Program-made: the position numbers and the translations under genes
Assembly: GCA_003116995.1 (NCBI GenBank)
Contig: BDSL01000074.1
Coordinates: forward strand, 186,001 to 250,000
Direction of reading: 5' to 3'
Source of the DNA: Yamagishiella unicocca
Taxonomy: Eukaryota; Chlorophyta; Chlorophyceae; Chlamydomonadales; Volvocaceae
DNA: 64,000 bases
The notes under the pieces: generated by a model
Database searches by the model: none
What the model was told of the DNA's origin: nothing
What the model saw: the letters and a program-made list of their open reading frames with translations, nothing else
In this document: piece after piece, positions 12,101 to 22,800 of the stretch
How positions within the stretch are numbered: position 1 is the stretch's first letter
Layout: each line of letters begins with the position of its first letter

Positions 12101-12299
12101 CGGAGCTGGCGCAGGCCTTGACTTCGTCTCCAGAACTGGAGTCGCCTGGCTGAAGCCGCTCAATAGCGTCCGTGCATCCGCTAAGCTGCTCTAAGCATGT
12201 TTCCACAATATCTGATACCAATTGGACGTCTACTTGGGTCGACGCGAAGGCTATCTCCAGCGCAATTGCACATTGTTCTGGTGACAGCTTGTCATCCAT
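180..12299 (-). CDS. Very large Ala/Leu-rich protein of unknown function, 3'-truncated by the window edge
   Basis: Fourteen exons can be joined in one frame: 12021-12299, 11554-11745, 11426-11482, 10062-11250, 8775-9688, 7984-8295, 6465-7615, 5642-6059, 4868-5130, 2998-4517, 2429-2619, 1582-1956, 731-998 and 180-448. They encode at least 2,466 aa, and a donor at 179 shows that it continues off the left edge. The start is the ATG at 12299 (MDDKLSPEQC); the reading frame upstream has no other Met before non-coding sequence. Leu/Ala-rich helical blocks (for example HAPLGMLLLQQLCDTM and LAAVTEVLLRSPPGLATAVL) alternate with long poly-Ala, poly-Gly, His/Gln and acidic insertions. This suggests a helical-repeat scaffold interrupted by disordered loops. 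I do not recognise the family. Exon phases match at all junctions, which is strong support. The weak point is 11426-11745, where the tiny exon and a 71-nt intron could instead hide a frameshift. Most introns carry their own tandem repeat. Confidence 0.75.
1093..1187. repeat. Tandem array, ~14-bp unit (TACGCAGAAAAATG), ~7 copies
   Basis: Near-identical units differ mainly in A-run length. The array lies inside the intron 999-1581 of the large minus-strand gene and directly abuts a copy of dispersed family A. Confidence 0.9.
1187..1415 (+). mobile_element. Dispersed repeat family A, long copy
   Basis: The order of blocks is an ACCGTTTGGGACAGACGTTT-like block, GATGCATGCTGGAGAACTTGG, a GAGTCGGAGGTCGTATGTCGAC-like block, GGCTAACGGAAACAAGGACC, and finally a GGTGGCTGGCGGTGGGATAGC-like end. 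The same blocks in the same order, reverse-complemented, occur at 48058-48350. Shorter copies lie elsewhere in this window. It has no coding capacity, so it is probably a non-autonomous element (MITE- or SINE-like). Termini are not defined. Confidence 0.75.
2269..2405. repeat. Tandem array, ~27-bp unit, 5 copies
   Basis: The unit is GTGGGGGTTACA(T)AAAAGAACCGGAA with small changes. It lies in the intron 1957-2428 of the large minus-strand gene, immediately beside the donor at 2428. Confidence 0.9.
4741..4820. repeat. Tandem array, ~18-bp unit (GTACATGCCAAATGCGTC), ~4-5 copies
   Basis: Short imperfect array in the intron 4518-4867 of the large minus-strand gene. Confidence 0.85.
5207..5262 (+). 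mobile_element. Dispersed repeat family A, 5' fragment
   Basis: Contains GCAAGGAAAACCCGTG then GAAAGGAAAACCGTTTAGG and ACAGATGTTT, matching the left block of the longer family A copies. Intronic (5131-5641). Confidence 0.65.
5548..5610 (-). mobile_element. Dispersed repeat family B, copy
   Basis: Read on the minus strand it gives GGCATAAAGACCGGTTACAC, GACATCGG, then TAGCTGACGCATTATCTTCG. This closely matches the copies at 14887-14940 and 41716-41775. It lies in the intron 5131-5641. Confidence 0.65.
6192..6382. repeat. Tandem array, 26-bp unit, ~7.3 copies
   Basis: The unit is GCACTTGCGGGGTGTGGG followed by AGATGTGG, nearly perfect. It lies in the intron 6060-6464 of the large minus-strand gene. 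Because the length is not a multiple of three, long artificial open frames arise on both strands. Confidence 0.95.
7704..7812. repeat. Tandem array, 28-bp unit, 4 copies
   Basis: The unit contains GGTGGCAGACAGGTTCC and TTTCCTCCGAC. It lies in the intron 7616-7983 of the large minus-strand gene. Confidence 0.93.
8401..8665. repeat. Tandem array, 37-bp unit, 7 full copies plus a degenerate eighth
   Basis: Units begin at 8401, 8438, 8475, 8512, 8549, 8586 and 8623, with a diverged unit at 8660. Each unit carries CACTGCTACAGGCTAAATG and a TTTCCTCTTGCAG-like end that resembles a splice acceptor, but on the strand opposite to the gene. It lies in the intron 8296-8774. Confidence 0.95.
9875..9997. 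repeat. Tandem array, 15-bp unit (CCCCTAGCCCCTGCY-type), ~8 copies
   Basis: Alternating CTGCTGCCCCTAGCC and CTGCCGCCCCTAGCC units give a 30-bp higher-order period. It lies in the intron 9689-10061 of the large minus-strand gene. Confidence 0.92.
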
Positions 12300-14059
12300 G
12301 GCGATGGCCAAGCATAGAAGTAATTGCGTAGTTTATCATTAACGGCAAGCTAGGACTTCAGCATCAGACCAAAGTCCTTGAAATGCACGTAATGTGCCCC
12401 TTGCAGATACAAAGATTTAGGCCTTCCATATTTGTCCAGGAAAACGTTACAAAGTAGTGGCCATGCGGCTAGGACTTGCGTTGGCACAGAGGGAGTATGC
12501 TCCAACCAGGTACGGCGTGGTTCCATGTGTTGTGGCGGGGATTGACATACGGGCCAACATTACGTGCCACAGCCACGTAGGAATCCTTCGTAGTCATTTC
12601 AACAGCCAAATGGGGGTACCAGCTCAGTATACATCGCTGTTCCGGAGGAACTCTTTAGTGTTACAGTTAGGGTATTTGCCGGGCACCGCGGATGGTTGTC
12701 ATGCACAATAGAGATCAATTCCCAACGAATCCACACTTATCGAGAACACATAAAAATACAGCAAGCATGGGCTATGATACAAACTTGTCGACCGCGACAC
12801 AATTAACGGATGATCGAAGCAGCGACGACAGCTACTGCAATGCAATCAACATAGCGTCCTCCATTTCGAGTTCGACGTTCCGTGCACCTCCGTCTGAGGA
12901 TAAAATAGGCACCAACCGCATTCTGTGCCCCTCCCACGGCCATCTGGGGCCACCGTGTAGCTGTGCACGTCTAAAACACAATGCGTGCTGCCAACAACAA
13001 CCTCGTCCTACATGCATTCAACTCTAGGGAACGCAGAGCACACACAACGAAGCAGCACAGGTGAGGGGTTCTTCACGCATCCGCGAGACGTAACTGCAAT
13101 AAAAAGTCTTCTAGCGCACACGAATTGAGGTGCGTTCATGAATGGAGTGATGTAAGGGTACGCACACAGCCTTACTCCGTCCGCTATGTCCTCACCTACA
13201 CCAGGCACCGCGTGGCACTGCAAATCGCTACCTACCACCACATTTACGCACCGCAGCCTCCATTTGGCGCTCAAGCAGCCCCACATCTTGCCTCAACGCG
13301 ACATTCGGATAATTCTTCTTCCTTGCCACGCAAACAAAGGAAGGGCACGGGAGCGCCCCGCGAGAGCCAACGATGATGAGGCCTCCACTGGTCCCTTCCC
13401 CACTGGCACCTCACATGAACAACGACGCACGCGCAGTTCGCGCCGCGTGCCGCACCGAAGCGGACAGCCAAGCAATCGGCAGGAATTAACCCGTGTCCGC
13501 AACCCACACACGAGCGACTCATCAGACTCTCAAACGCGTTTCCGGGCTGAAGACCTGTAGCGCCCGTTTGAAGCCAGCCAGGTCCCAGCCGCAAGCCGCC
13601 TTCTCCCAATGAGGACCAACACGGGCTCCCGGAACCGCCGTTGGCCAGCTCGCCGTTGATCTGCCTGCCTGCCCCGACACAATGCGTGCCGATGGGCCAG
13701 GCCCAAACCCCACCATGACAATACGCCCGGGCAACACCACGCAGGAGCTGGCGCACCCGCAACCCACATCCTGCAGCAGCTCCTTCCTTCCAAGCGGCTT
13801 AGGTCGCACTCCCGATCTACCTTCCCCATGCACCCAGCCCGTCGCCGCACGAGGGCGCAAGTACGCAGCACCAAACAGCCTGGGCCACCGCACCACTGCG
13901 ACACTGCACCAGGCCCCGCTGTATGTACGCGTGCGATGAGGACTTACGCCCGCCTTGTGAGATGCCACAGAAACCCCGACCACCAAGGCAGTTGCGGTGC
14001 AGCGTTTAGAGGGCCTGTTCAGGGGCGGTCGCTGGCCGCACGGAGTCCTGCAGCCACGT
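12300..14059. other. Intergenic: 5' region of the large minus-strand gene and 3' region of the DUF3110 gene
   Basis: No gene model can be supported. The DNA is visibly less GC-rich and less repetitive than the introns around it. Reading the minus strand from the DUF3110 stop at 14060, the first TGTAA motifs I find are at 12660-12664 and 12445-12449. These are the only candidate polyadenylation signals, and they are far from the stop. Confidence 0.5.
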
Positions 14060-17000
14060 TCAAATGCTGCTGCTGCTGCTGCCACCGTCGCCGGCCCTCA
14101 GCGCCGCGGCCAGTTGGTGCGGCAATGGCGTGAACTCCGACCAGGGCAGGTACACCACCACCGCCTCCGAGTCGCCCGTCAGAAGAAAGAGCTGCCTCGA
14201 GTCCACCTCCATCACCTCAACCTGACACGAGCCGCGGGCCGATTGGAGTCAGGACCACACGATGTAGTGAGGCGAATGTCGAAGGGTCGGAGGGCGAGTG
14301 TGCACCCCCGCGTGAGTGGGTGCCTAGTTGGCCTAGGCGCGAGGTGGCAACCGGTCAAAGGTGCGAGAGCCGTGGTGTGTGGGGGGGAGAGGGAGAGGCT
14401 ACCGGTATACTGCATAGAGTACGGACTCTTTTGAGTTCTGGAGATAGAGGCGAGACGGCCATGACAACCCAAAATTCCAGGCGCGGATAGCCCCGCCGTG
14501 ACTTTGGGCACGAACTAAGGCTGCAAGGGCAACGGTGCTGTAGGAAGGCGAGCAGGCAGGCGCAGCGAGGCGAGTACATAACGAGCTGTACGGCGAAGAG
14601 CAGCGCGTGCCGTAACCCCCAGCCCTCCCTGGACACGCCAGCGGCATTGCGGACGTGCTAGCGGCCGCATTGCTCCCCCGGCAACAACGAGCCGCCCCCT
14701 GCCGGCCAGTTTCCCCCACCCCCACGGCAACACCGTCCACGTACCTCGTCCGGCAGGTCCGCCTCCAGGCAGGTGGCGTACCTCGCCGCGTCCTCCTCTC
14801 GGTCGAAAGCCACCACCCCGTCCTTCAAGCGTGAGAAGCTCAGCGACGAAGCCAGGCCGGGCCGCTTCAGCACCTGTGCGGGGGATGGCGTAAAGACCGG
14901 TTACACGACTTGGGTACAATAGCTGGCGCATCGTCTTCGACACAGCGGGCGCGCAGCGCGGCGCGCGCGCGCCTAAGAGTTGTGGGCGCATGCTGGCGGG
15001 GCCGGCAGCACGCGACAAGGGCTGACGCCGGATGGGTTCGTAATATCGCTCCGTAGCGTCATACGCCTCGATACCGTTTACCGATATACCACAGTCACCA
15101 GGCAGGCACCCGTTCCCCAAAATGTTTACTTCGCCCGTGCCATCCCGCCAGGGCCGTGGCAACGAGGAAGCCCGCATGCCGAGACCGGGCGCGGTGGCGG
15201 GGTTAACGCGTTCAGACGCCAGGCCAGGCGACCCACCATCGCCAGCTCGTCCTGCACCTCCTCCTGCTGGAAGCGGGTTTGCAGACAGTACAGCGTGGCC
15301 TGCCCGGTGGCCGCTTGCTGCTGCGCCAGCACAAACAGCGGCCGCGGCAGCAGCCAGGGAGAGCCGGTCAGGATCTGCGGGGGGAGACGCGGTGCCCAGG
15401 GGTGGAACAACGAACAAGCAGTCAGCTTCAGCAGAGTGGGTGCGTGGGTTCTCAGTGGAGGAGGTATTGACGTGGTAACCTTGAAACAACGTTGGTGGCT
15501 CGACTACGGGAATTGGGATAAGAAATAAGCCGGAAGGCCGGGGTCGCGGACACGTGAGCTCCTGCTAGCTTCCGCCAGCTTCTGCCAGCTGCGTGGGCAT
15601 ATGGCCTCACCTGGTAGCTGCCCATCACCAGCTCGTCAACGTTCTTGGGCGGGCGCTTCTGCAGCTTGGCAAGCTCCTCAGCGAGAGGGTCCGGGTCCTG
15701 CGGTGTTCGAGTCCGTGCATATGCGACACACCGTCAATTTAGCGGCAGCATTGCAATAGTGGCCGGGCCGATGGACGCTGCAGCACATGTATTGCCTGGT
15801 CCTATGAAGCTGCCCCAGCCCTTGTGATCTGCGTCGGGACCGTTGGTGCGCAGCTGATGTTGGTTCGGAATCAAGAGCACGCGCAGCTTACCGCCACAAC
15901 GCAGGCTGCGCCTGCCAGACCGCACTCGTTCCAAGCAGTCGACTCGTCCTGCAACGCGGTGGGAGGGGTTGCAGCGTAAGTACGGCAGTGCGCGGAGGAA
16001 AACGGATACGCCCCAAAGGATGTGAGGCGTATTGCCGCTGGCACAGACACTATCCCCGGTGACGTGGAGTGCAGAAGTTGCTTGGCCGGGATTGCGCAAG
16101 TGCTTTCGGTGACACACACAAGCGTGCGATGTATGCCGAGGGTGTTAGGGTTTTGAACATGCTTCATTCCGGTACTTGGTGAGGATGGCGGCTACCTCCT
16201 GATGACAACGCGACCTTCCGCGAGCTATGGCGCAGCGTACTAAAGGCGATCGCATTGGTGCAAGGCTATGCACGACAAGGTTGACGAAGCTCGGCCTAAC
16301 CTGTGTACTATATGAGGCTTCATGGTGTTGGCTGGCCTGGCTGACTGGGCGCAGGAGACCACCGCTTCCCCTTGGAGACATTTGCTGGAACCAACAGTTA
16401 TCCAAATGCTCTAACGGGAGTACGGCAGTTTCCTTTCTGCGGGACGACGCTCGGGGCCTCCTTGACCACAAGGGATCACATAACCGTTGGTAGCACGGTT
16501 GCCCTTGGCGTGTTAACTGCTCACACGAGCAAAGGCCGTAGCTTACCGCCGACGTTTTGGAGGTGGCTGTGATCGCAACGACTATGAGTGTGAGATTCGC
16601 TGGAACGGGGCTTGAGAAAGCACAGGCTGAGTGCTAAATACGCTTTCGGTGACGCGCGCATGCTTGCTTTCCTACAGTGTCACCTGTCAAAGCTGTAATG
16701 CATGATCCTATGGCAGGACAGCAAGTGAACAACTTTAAATCCATAGTTGCCGACCTCCCAGGCTGCGGTAAAGCGCTACCTTTGCCGCTTTTGGGAAAAT
16801 ACCTCGCGAAAGACGCAACACAGGAGCACAGATAATCGTGGTTCGCCTTTAATACTATTCAACTTTTTTTATTCCGTCTATGGTACCCCTGGCGTGGGTA
16901 CCGACATAGCCGTGCAGCCGGTATCGTCACCACATACTCATATCCTGAGCACCGCACCTCTTCGACTTGCGTCCACAAGCTCCAAGTGTCCTCCACTTCA

Positions 17001-17239
17001 ACTTCCACCTCTTGAGCCGTGGCGGTGGGGTAAATAATCCGACGCTCGTTTCCGTCGGGGTACCGAAGGATACGAACGCTCGCCGAATTTCGACCGCCAG
17101 CTTTAGAGGGAGACCCCGCGTCCTTGCCGGATGTAGATGTCGCAGCATAAACTCTCAGCTGCGTACGCTGGGCACAGCGCTTCGGTTGCGACACTAGAGA
17201 TCCCGCGGAAGTCCCTGCCCGAATGCCAAGCGATAACAT
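14060..17239 (-). CDS. Plastid-targeted DUF3110-like protein
   Basis: Five exons, all joined in phase 0: 16958-17239, 15611-15697, 15237-15374, 14745-14873 and 14060-14221 (stop TGA at 14060-14062), giving 265 aa. The N-terminus (MLSLGIRAGTSAGSLVSQ) is rich in Ser/Ala/Arg with no acidic residue for about 38 residues, as expected for a chloroplast transit peptide. The core near residues 185-220 (KDGVVAFDREEDAARYATCL) matches the pattern of DUF3110, a domain of cyanobacteria and plastids in which a beta strand precedes an E/D-D-A-x-R-Y helix. An upstream block PLFVLAQQQAATGQATLYCL could be the first strand of that domain. The domain's biochemical function is unknown. The protein ends in a Gly-Asp-Gly-Gly-Ser5 tail. 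The first intron (15698-16957) is long and I cannot exclude an extra small exon within it. Divergent from the WDR7 homologue upstream. Confidence 0.75.
14887..14940 (+). mobile_element. Dispersed repeat family B, copy
   Basis: AAAGACCGGTTACACGACTT, then ATAGCTGGCGCATCGTCTTC. It is very similar to 41716-41775 and, inverted, to 5548-5610. It lies in the intron 14874-15236 of the DUF3110 gene, close to the acceptor side. Confidence 0.65.
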
Positions 17240-19810
17240 TACGCCAATTTGCAGAGATTTCGGCGTATACTAAATACAGGATGCGTGTGAGGGTTCTAGG
17301 GCTTTTTCAAAGCGTGGTGTCCTCTTGGAACCGAAACTTGGACCTATGCTGTTATAGGTGAACTACACTGAACAAGTGGTTTATGACATATGCGGTTGTA
17401 ATCAATGTTGCGCGGTTCTTGCAAATGACCCCTGCCCAGACCCGCCACGTTATGCATTAACCGCCAAACTTATAATCCCGGAGCTCCTCTTTGTTCTTGC
17501 ACCCATTTTGGTTAGACAGGAAATGCATTTAATTCTATTCATGTAATTCCCTCTGAACGTTCCGCCACGGGAGGCCACGGGTAGACAGGCATGGCCGATA
17601 GCCATGACAAACCTGGTAAGCAAAGGATTCAAGACGTGTAAGATGTAGCAGTGCTGCGGATCACTTGAAGGCCAAGCGGTTAAGATACGGATATCACCGC
17701 AACGTTGCGGCTCCGCCACCACCTTGGCCCGGGGTAAATATCACCACCCGTGCCCTACACCCTCCACGCGCACTACCCCTAACCAACCCATGCGATTCTG
17801 TCTCAGGGATTTATATAATGCGTCATCCTTTAACGTCCATCCCAGTAAGCGTGGAGTAAGTGTATTGTATAACCCTACACCTTCCAACGGTGCAAACTTA
17901 TGGCAAATCACACGGCTGTCATGTATGCGGGAAGCCTCTGCGGCATCGGCTTTCCTGTCGTCACATTGATAGTGTGCAATGGCCGAAAGTTAATGCCGTA
18001 GCAAGCCGCATGTACGGCAGCCAGTTGATCAACATCATTCAGCATCATTGTCCCAGCTGCAGAGCGGTAGCAGCCACGTAGTGGCCACGGGGTGTGTGCT
18101 CATGTGCCTTTGTTCCGGTGCACATCGGTCTTTGTCTCCTCCGTCTTCTCAGTGTCAGGCGATGTGCCCGATGGTTCTACCTCTTGGTCTAGAACCCACT
18201 GTAACCGTTAGTTGGTACGGGTTACAGGGACCGTTAGTGGGTAAGGGTTACAGGGACCCAAAGTCAAAAAGTTTACAGGGGAGAAGTACCATCCCATCCG
18301 TACATTCACCCTTCGTGGACTCATTCTTGTCTTTTGCCCGGCTGCCTGGTGGGAGGACTTCCGCTTCAGCGGCCCGGTGATCTTGCAGTATGCGCCTCCT
18401 GTGCTTTACTGGGTGGGGGTCGCTTTAGGTGTCTGTGAGCTCCGTCTGATACGGTCTGGAGAGATTATCCAACCGCGGTTCTTTCGACCCATAATAACGT
18501 GCTTCACTTGCAGTAGAAGATGCGGGTTAATACAGCGCAACCAGGCATGCAAGTGCGTTGTGAAGCTTGCCCCGCCCCCGAATGTATCCCCCAGCGGCAC
18601 CATGCGACGGCCCATAGCGGGCACGCCCCAGCAAACGGCAGTCATCAGGACAGCAGTGCCTCGACGCGTGCCTCGACGTGTTCGGCCCGAACCTTGACGG
18701 TGACCCCAAAAATGTACATTCTATTCGGTCCGTGGTGGCAAGGATGGAATGCTTGCGCGGCAAGTGGATATGCGACGATAGGCGGCAGGATGTGGGCGCC
18801 TGGCGATGCGTGTCTGCGGCGGGTGGCTTTGCAGCTGGGGGGTCTCACGCTGTCGCCTGCTGTCGCTTGCGCTGGCTGAACGGGTAGCCGACACTTTCGG
18901 GGCTGGGGTTCGGGCCAAGCATGGCATGCGTTACCCGCGTCACCTTAGACCGCCAATCCAGTCGCGTGAAGTGATGCAATTGCTAGCGATCTAAGGTTCA
19001 GGAAAATGTTGGACGAACCTCCCGCCACGTGCGCGCCACGCCAGTGCCGGTCGGTCGCTCGGTCCAGGCGTGTCCCAGCGTATCGAGGGACAGCAGGTCG
19101 GGTAACGTGGGGGTTGTGCCTGGGGCACGCCGAAAGGAAGTTCAGCCCCAAAGCGCCGCCTTGCAATCGAATGTTATACTGTCGCCCAACCCTACGACAA
19201 CCCCTGACAACCCACGGGGCGGGCGGTACTTGTACTGAAGAGGGAAGTGATATCAAGCTCCTAGGGTTCGCGCTAGTCCTTCCGTGACGGTATCCACCTC
19301 TAGCTTGGCGCCAGCCTCGGCCTTGGCAATCAGCCAACTAAGCAGACACAGCAGCCGATACGGCAGTCGCGACGCTCGAGACGCTGTCAGTAGCGCACCT
19401 AAAATGCAATTGGAAGGAAAGGCCCATCTCTAATGGTCGTGCTTTCAATTTGTCCCTTCAGCTGTTGAGGTCCCGTTTCGTGAAAGCCCTGCCGTACGAC
19501 CTCGAGCGCAAAGAAGTTGAGAAGGACGAATGCAAAGTACCAAGGAGATGGCAAGGTAGCCCGCGTTCCTCACACATAGTAGAAATGTCATTATTGTTGA
19601 ATAGTCACGGGATCGAACTGTCCTGTCCCTAGGGTCCTAGACATCCCGCAGCCTGCCGGCACATGGGATAGCCAATGAGGATTGATCCGATATAAGTTGG
19701 GCCATCCTGGTTTTAAGCGACAGCCTTGAAGAGCATTTGCAGCTTTTGGGGTTCGCGCCCAGGCATCGACGTACAGGCGAGCGGCTGCAGGTCCAGAACC
19801 GAGAGTGGTT
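17240..19810. other. Divergent intergenic region between the DUF3110 and WDR7 genes
   Basis: This 2.57-kb segment must contain both promoters. It is mixed-composition DNA without the minisatellites typical of the introns here. Only short, unconvincing open frames are present. A small direct repeat (GGTTACAGGGACC, about 18221-18257) was noticed. No TATA box or known motif could be assigned with confidence. Confidence 0.5.
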
Positions 19811-22800
19811 ATGGAGGAGCCGCCAGTAAGGGCTTTCTGGTCACCAACACCGCCCTCGCACACCGTGACTACTGTGGCGGTCGACGTCGGCGCATCTCGG
19901 TTATACACTGGCAGCTCAGATGGCGCCATTGTGCGGTAAGGACATGCGATGTCATGTATTATCAACAACCCTTTCTTATGCCGGCCGTCTAAAGCATGTG
20001 CCGCTGCCGGAACTGGCTAGATGGCCTCGCGTTGCCCGGAGGTGCGACAGCGATTATTCAAACCCACCGGATGGGTTTGCAGGTGGCAGCTGCATGCGGT
20101 CAACACTCCACGGGCCTGCGTCATGCTGGTGGGACACACACGCGCCATCCGACATCTGGCCCCGGGTTTGCAAGGTATGCAATGTGAGGTTGACCACGCC
20201 CCAAGCCATGCCCGGCTGTCCCTATCCGAGCCTGTATCACCCAGAGCCACTTCGTGTTGGTGGGTTCCAACAAATTTGCCCATGGAGGACATCCTGGGCA
20301 CGGGGGAGCTAGCGGCGCACACCCTTTCCCCCCCGCGAAGGCGACGAAGGGAGGGGGGTTCCTTGTCGGGCTGCAGTTGCCCCCGGTGTGCCCACTTGGG
20401 AGGCCCGGAACGCCTGATTCCTGGGATGCAGAGGGGGTTGTTGTTCCCTGCGGGTCGGGGTTCTTGCACGGCAAGGCGCGAAGCCCGTCTTCCCGGGCGG
20501 AGGGGGCAAGACGGCGAGGTGATGAGAGAGATGGCGCACTGGCTCTCCTGCCCGACCACGGGCTCAGACAGCCCCTTCCCCCTGCGCCGCCGCATTACCC
20601 TTCCCTGGATCGCGCGCGTGCGCCAGGCGACGATGGTGGGTGCTACCTGCTGAGTGTGGACGACGCGGGCGGGTGCTGCCTGTGGCGCGAGCCTTCCGGT
20701 CGCTGCGTGCTGCAGCGCTGCATACCCGAGCTGGCGCTGGCGCTATTCGCGCAGATGCCGCCGGTGGGTCGGGTGGTTGTTGGGTGGTTGGGTGGGTGGG
20801 TGGGTCGGGTTTGTGTTGGGTGGTTGGTTGGGTGGGTGGTATGCGTCGCCAGACCGACGGGGCGTGTTTCGCCGCTCCGGTGAGCGGGTAGGGGCCGCGG
20901 GTGGTCGGGTGGGTCGGGTGGGCGGGTTTGCGGATATGTCACCACGCCGGGAGAATACGTGTCTAGCGTCCAGGTGATTCAGGTGAGCTGCTATTCGGCC
21001 GTGGGACACCACGCCCTGCGAGACGCATAAACATACACGCCCTTAGTGGTTAACAATGCCTCGCTCCCTCCCTCCCTCCTGTACCGTGGCGAACCACTTC
21101 TCGCTCCCTCCCTCCCTCCTGCACCGTGGCGAACCACTTCCTCGCTCCCTCCCTCCCTCCTGCACCCTGTGCGCCACGTACGCCACCTTTCACCTTGCCC
21201 GCAGGACGAGCCACTGACCGCGAGGTGGCTGCTGGCGGCCCTGCCCGCCGCCTCCGACACCCCCCCGCACACCCCACCAGCCCCACAACCGCCGCCCAGC
21301 ACCCAGCAGCCGAAGGGCCTTCAGGGCGCCTCCAGCAGCACCACCCCAGCCGCCGCCGCACCCTTCGCCGCAGCACCCTCCGCCGCCCCCGGCTCCGAAA
21401 CTCTGGTCGCATTGGTCCTCGACTGGCGGGCCCTATGCGTCACTCAGCTGCTGCCCATGCAGCCGCTGCAGCAGCTGGTCAACGTGGACCGCGGCCCGGC
21501 GGAAAACGATGACGCGACCGCGACCCGCGGGTCGTCAGTGACCATGCTAGGCCTCCGAGTGAGCTGCTGCAGCGTCCCGCCTACAGCTGCGCCTGCATGG
21601 TCGCCGACGACACCTCAGGACCACTTCGGGCCGTGGAACCAACCCACTACCGGCGGTGAGGGGGCCGCGGCTGCGGCCTCAGCTGGCGGAGAGGACCTGG
21701 CGCTAGTGGCGGCGGTGTCGACCGGCGGCGCGCTGTACGGCTGCGTCGTGCCGTACGATCCGTACAGGCCTCCCGCCTGGGCGCTCGGGCCTGCCGATGG
21801 CGGCGGCGCCGAGGCGGCGGCGGTGCCAGACGTGCGCGAGCCGCTGCTGGCGGCGGCGGTCAGTGAGGACCTCCGCTGGGCGGTGCTGGCGGCCGCGGAT
21901 GCATGGATCGTGATGGAGGCTCGCCGCGACGTTGCAAGGCTGGCGGCGGCGGGGGCGCCGGCGCCGGCGTGTCCCAGCGGCAGAGGCCTGCCGCCGTACA
22001 CTCTGCAGCTGTCGTACACCGCCAGGTGCCGCGTCAGCCTGATGCACCAGCCGGGCTCGGGCTGGCCGGGACGGCCGGCGCTGCGGGCGACGCCGGCGAC
22101 GCCGGCGGCGGCGGTGGACGGAGCGGCGGCGCCGACGGCGGCGCAGCGGCGGCGGCGGCAGCGGCAAACGCATCAGCCGGAGGGTGATCCGCTGGACCTC
22201 CGGAGGGCCTTATCCACCATCGGTGAATCCTCTGATTCTGACGACTCGGAAGACTCGACTGGGTCGGGTGGTGCACCCGAGGTCGGGACGGCAGCGCTGC
22301 TGCAAACTCCAAACTCCCCGCCTTCGGGCGCAGCGGCGACAGCCGCGCTCGGCCATGGCACGAATGGCGGTGTGCGAGGCCAGCCGCCGCCGCCGCCCTG
22401 CGCCATTCGGACGGCAACCCACATGCAGCTATTGGGCTGTTGGGAGCGGCGGGCGGCGGCGCCGACCGCGCTGGCTGAGGCGGCTCCGGAACCATCCACG
22501 GCTGCGACAACAGCCTCCGGCGGCGGCGCCGGCAGCGGCAGCGGCGTGGAGGCAGTGGCGTCGGAGCTTCGGACGGGCGGCCCAGCTGGGTGTGGGTCTG
22601 CGGAGTCGAGCGGCGTGCAGTCGGTTGAGCGGCACCAGGCTGACCGGCCGCAACACCGGGGGTTCTCCCCTTGGGGCGAACGGGATGGAGCTGGCGGCAC
22701 GGTGGGGGGCGATGATGAGCCCGGCCTCGCACAGCTGTCCTCCGCCGCCTACCTGCCACGCCGGGACAGTCAACAGCAACAGCAACAAGAGCAACCCCGG

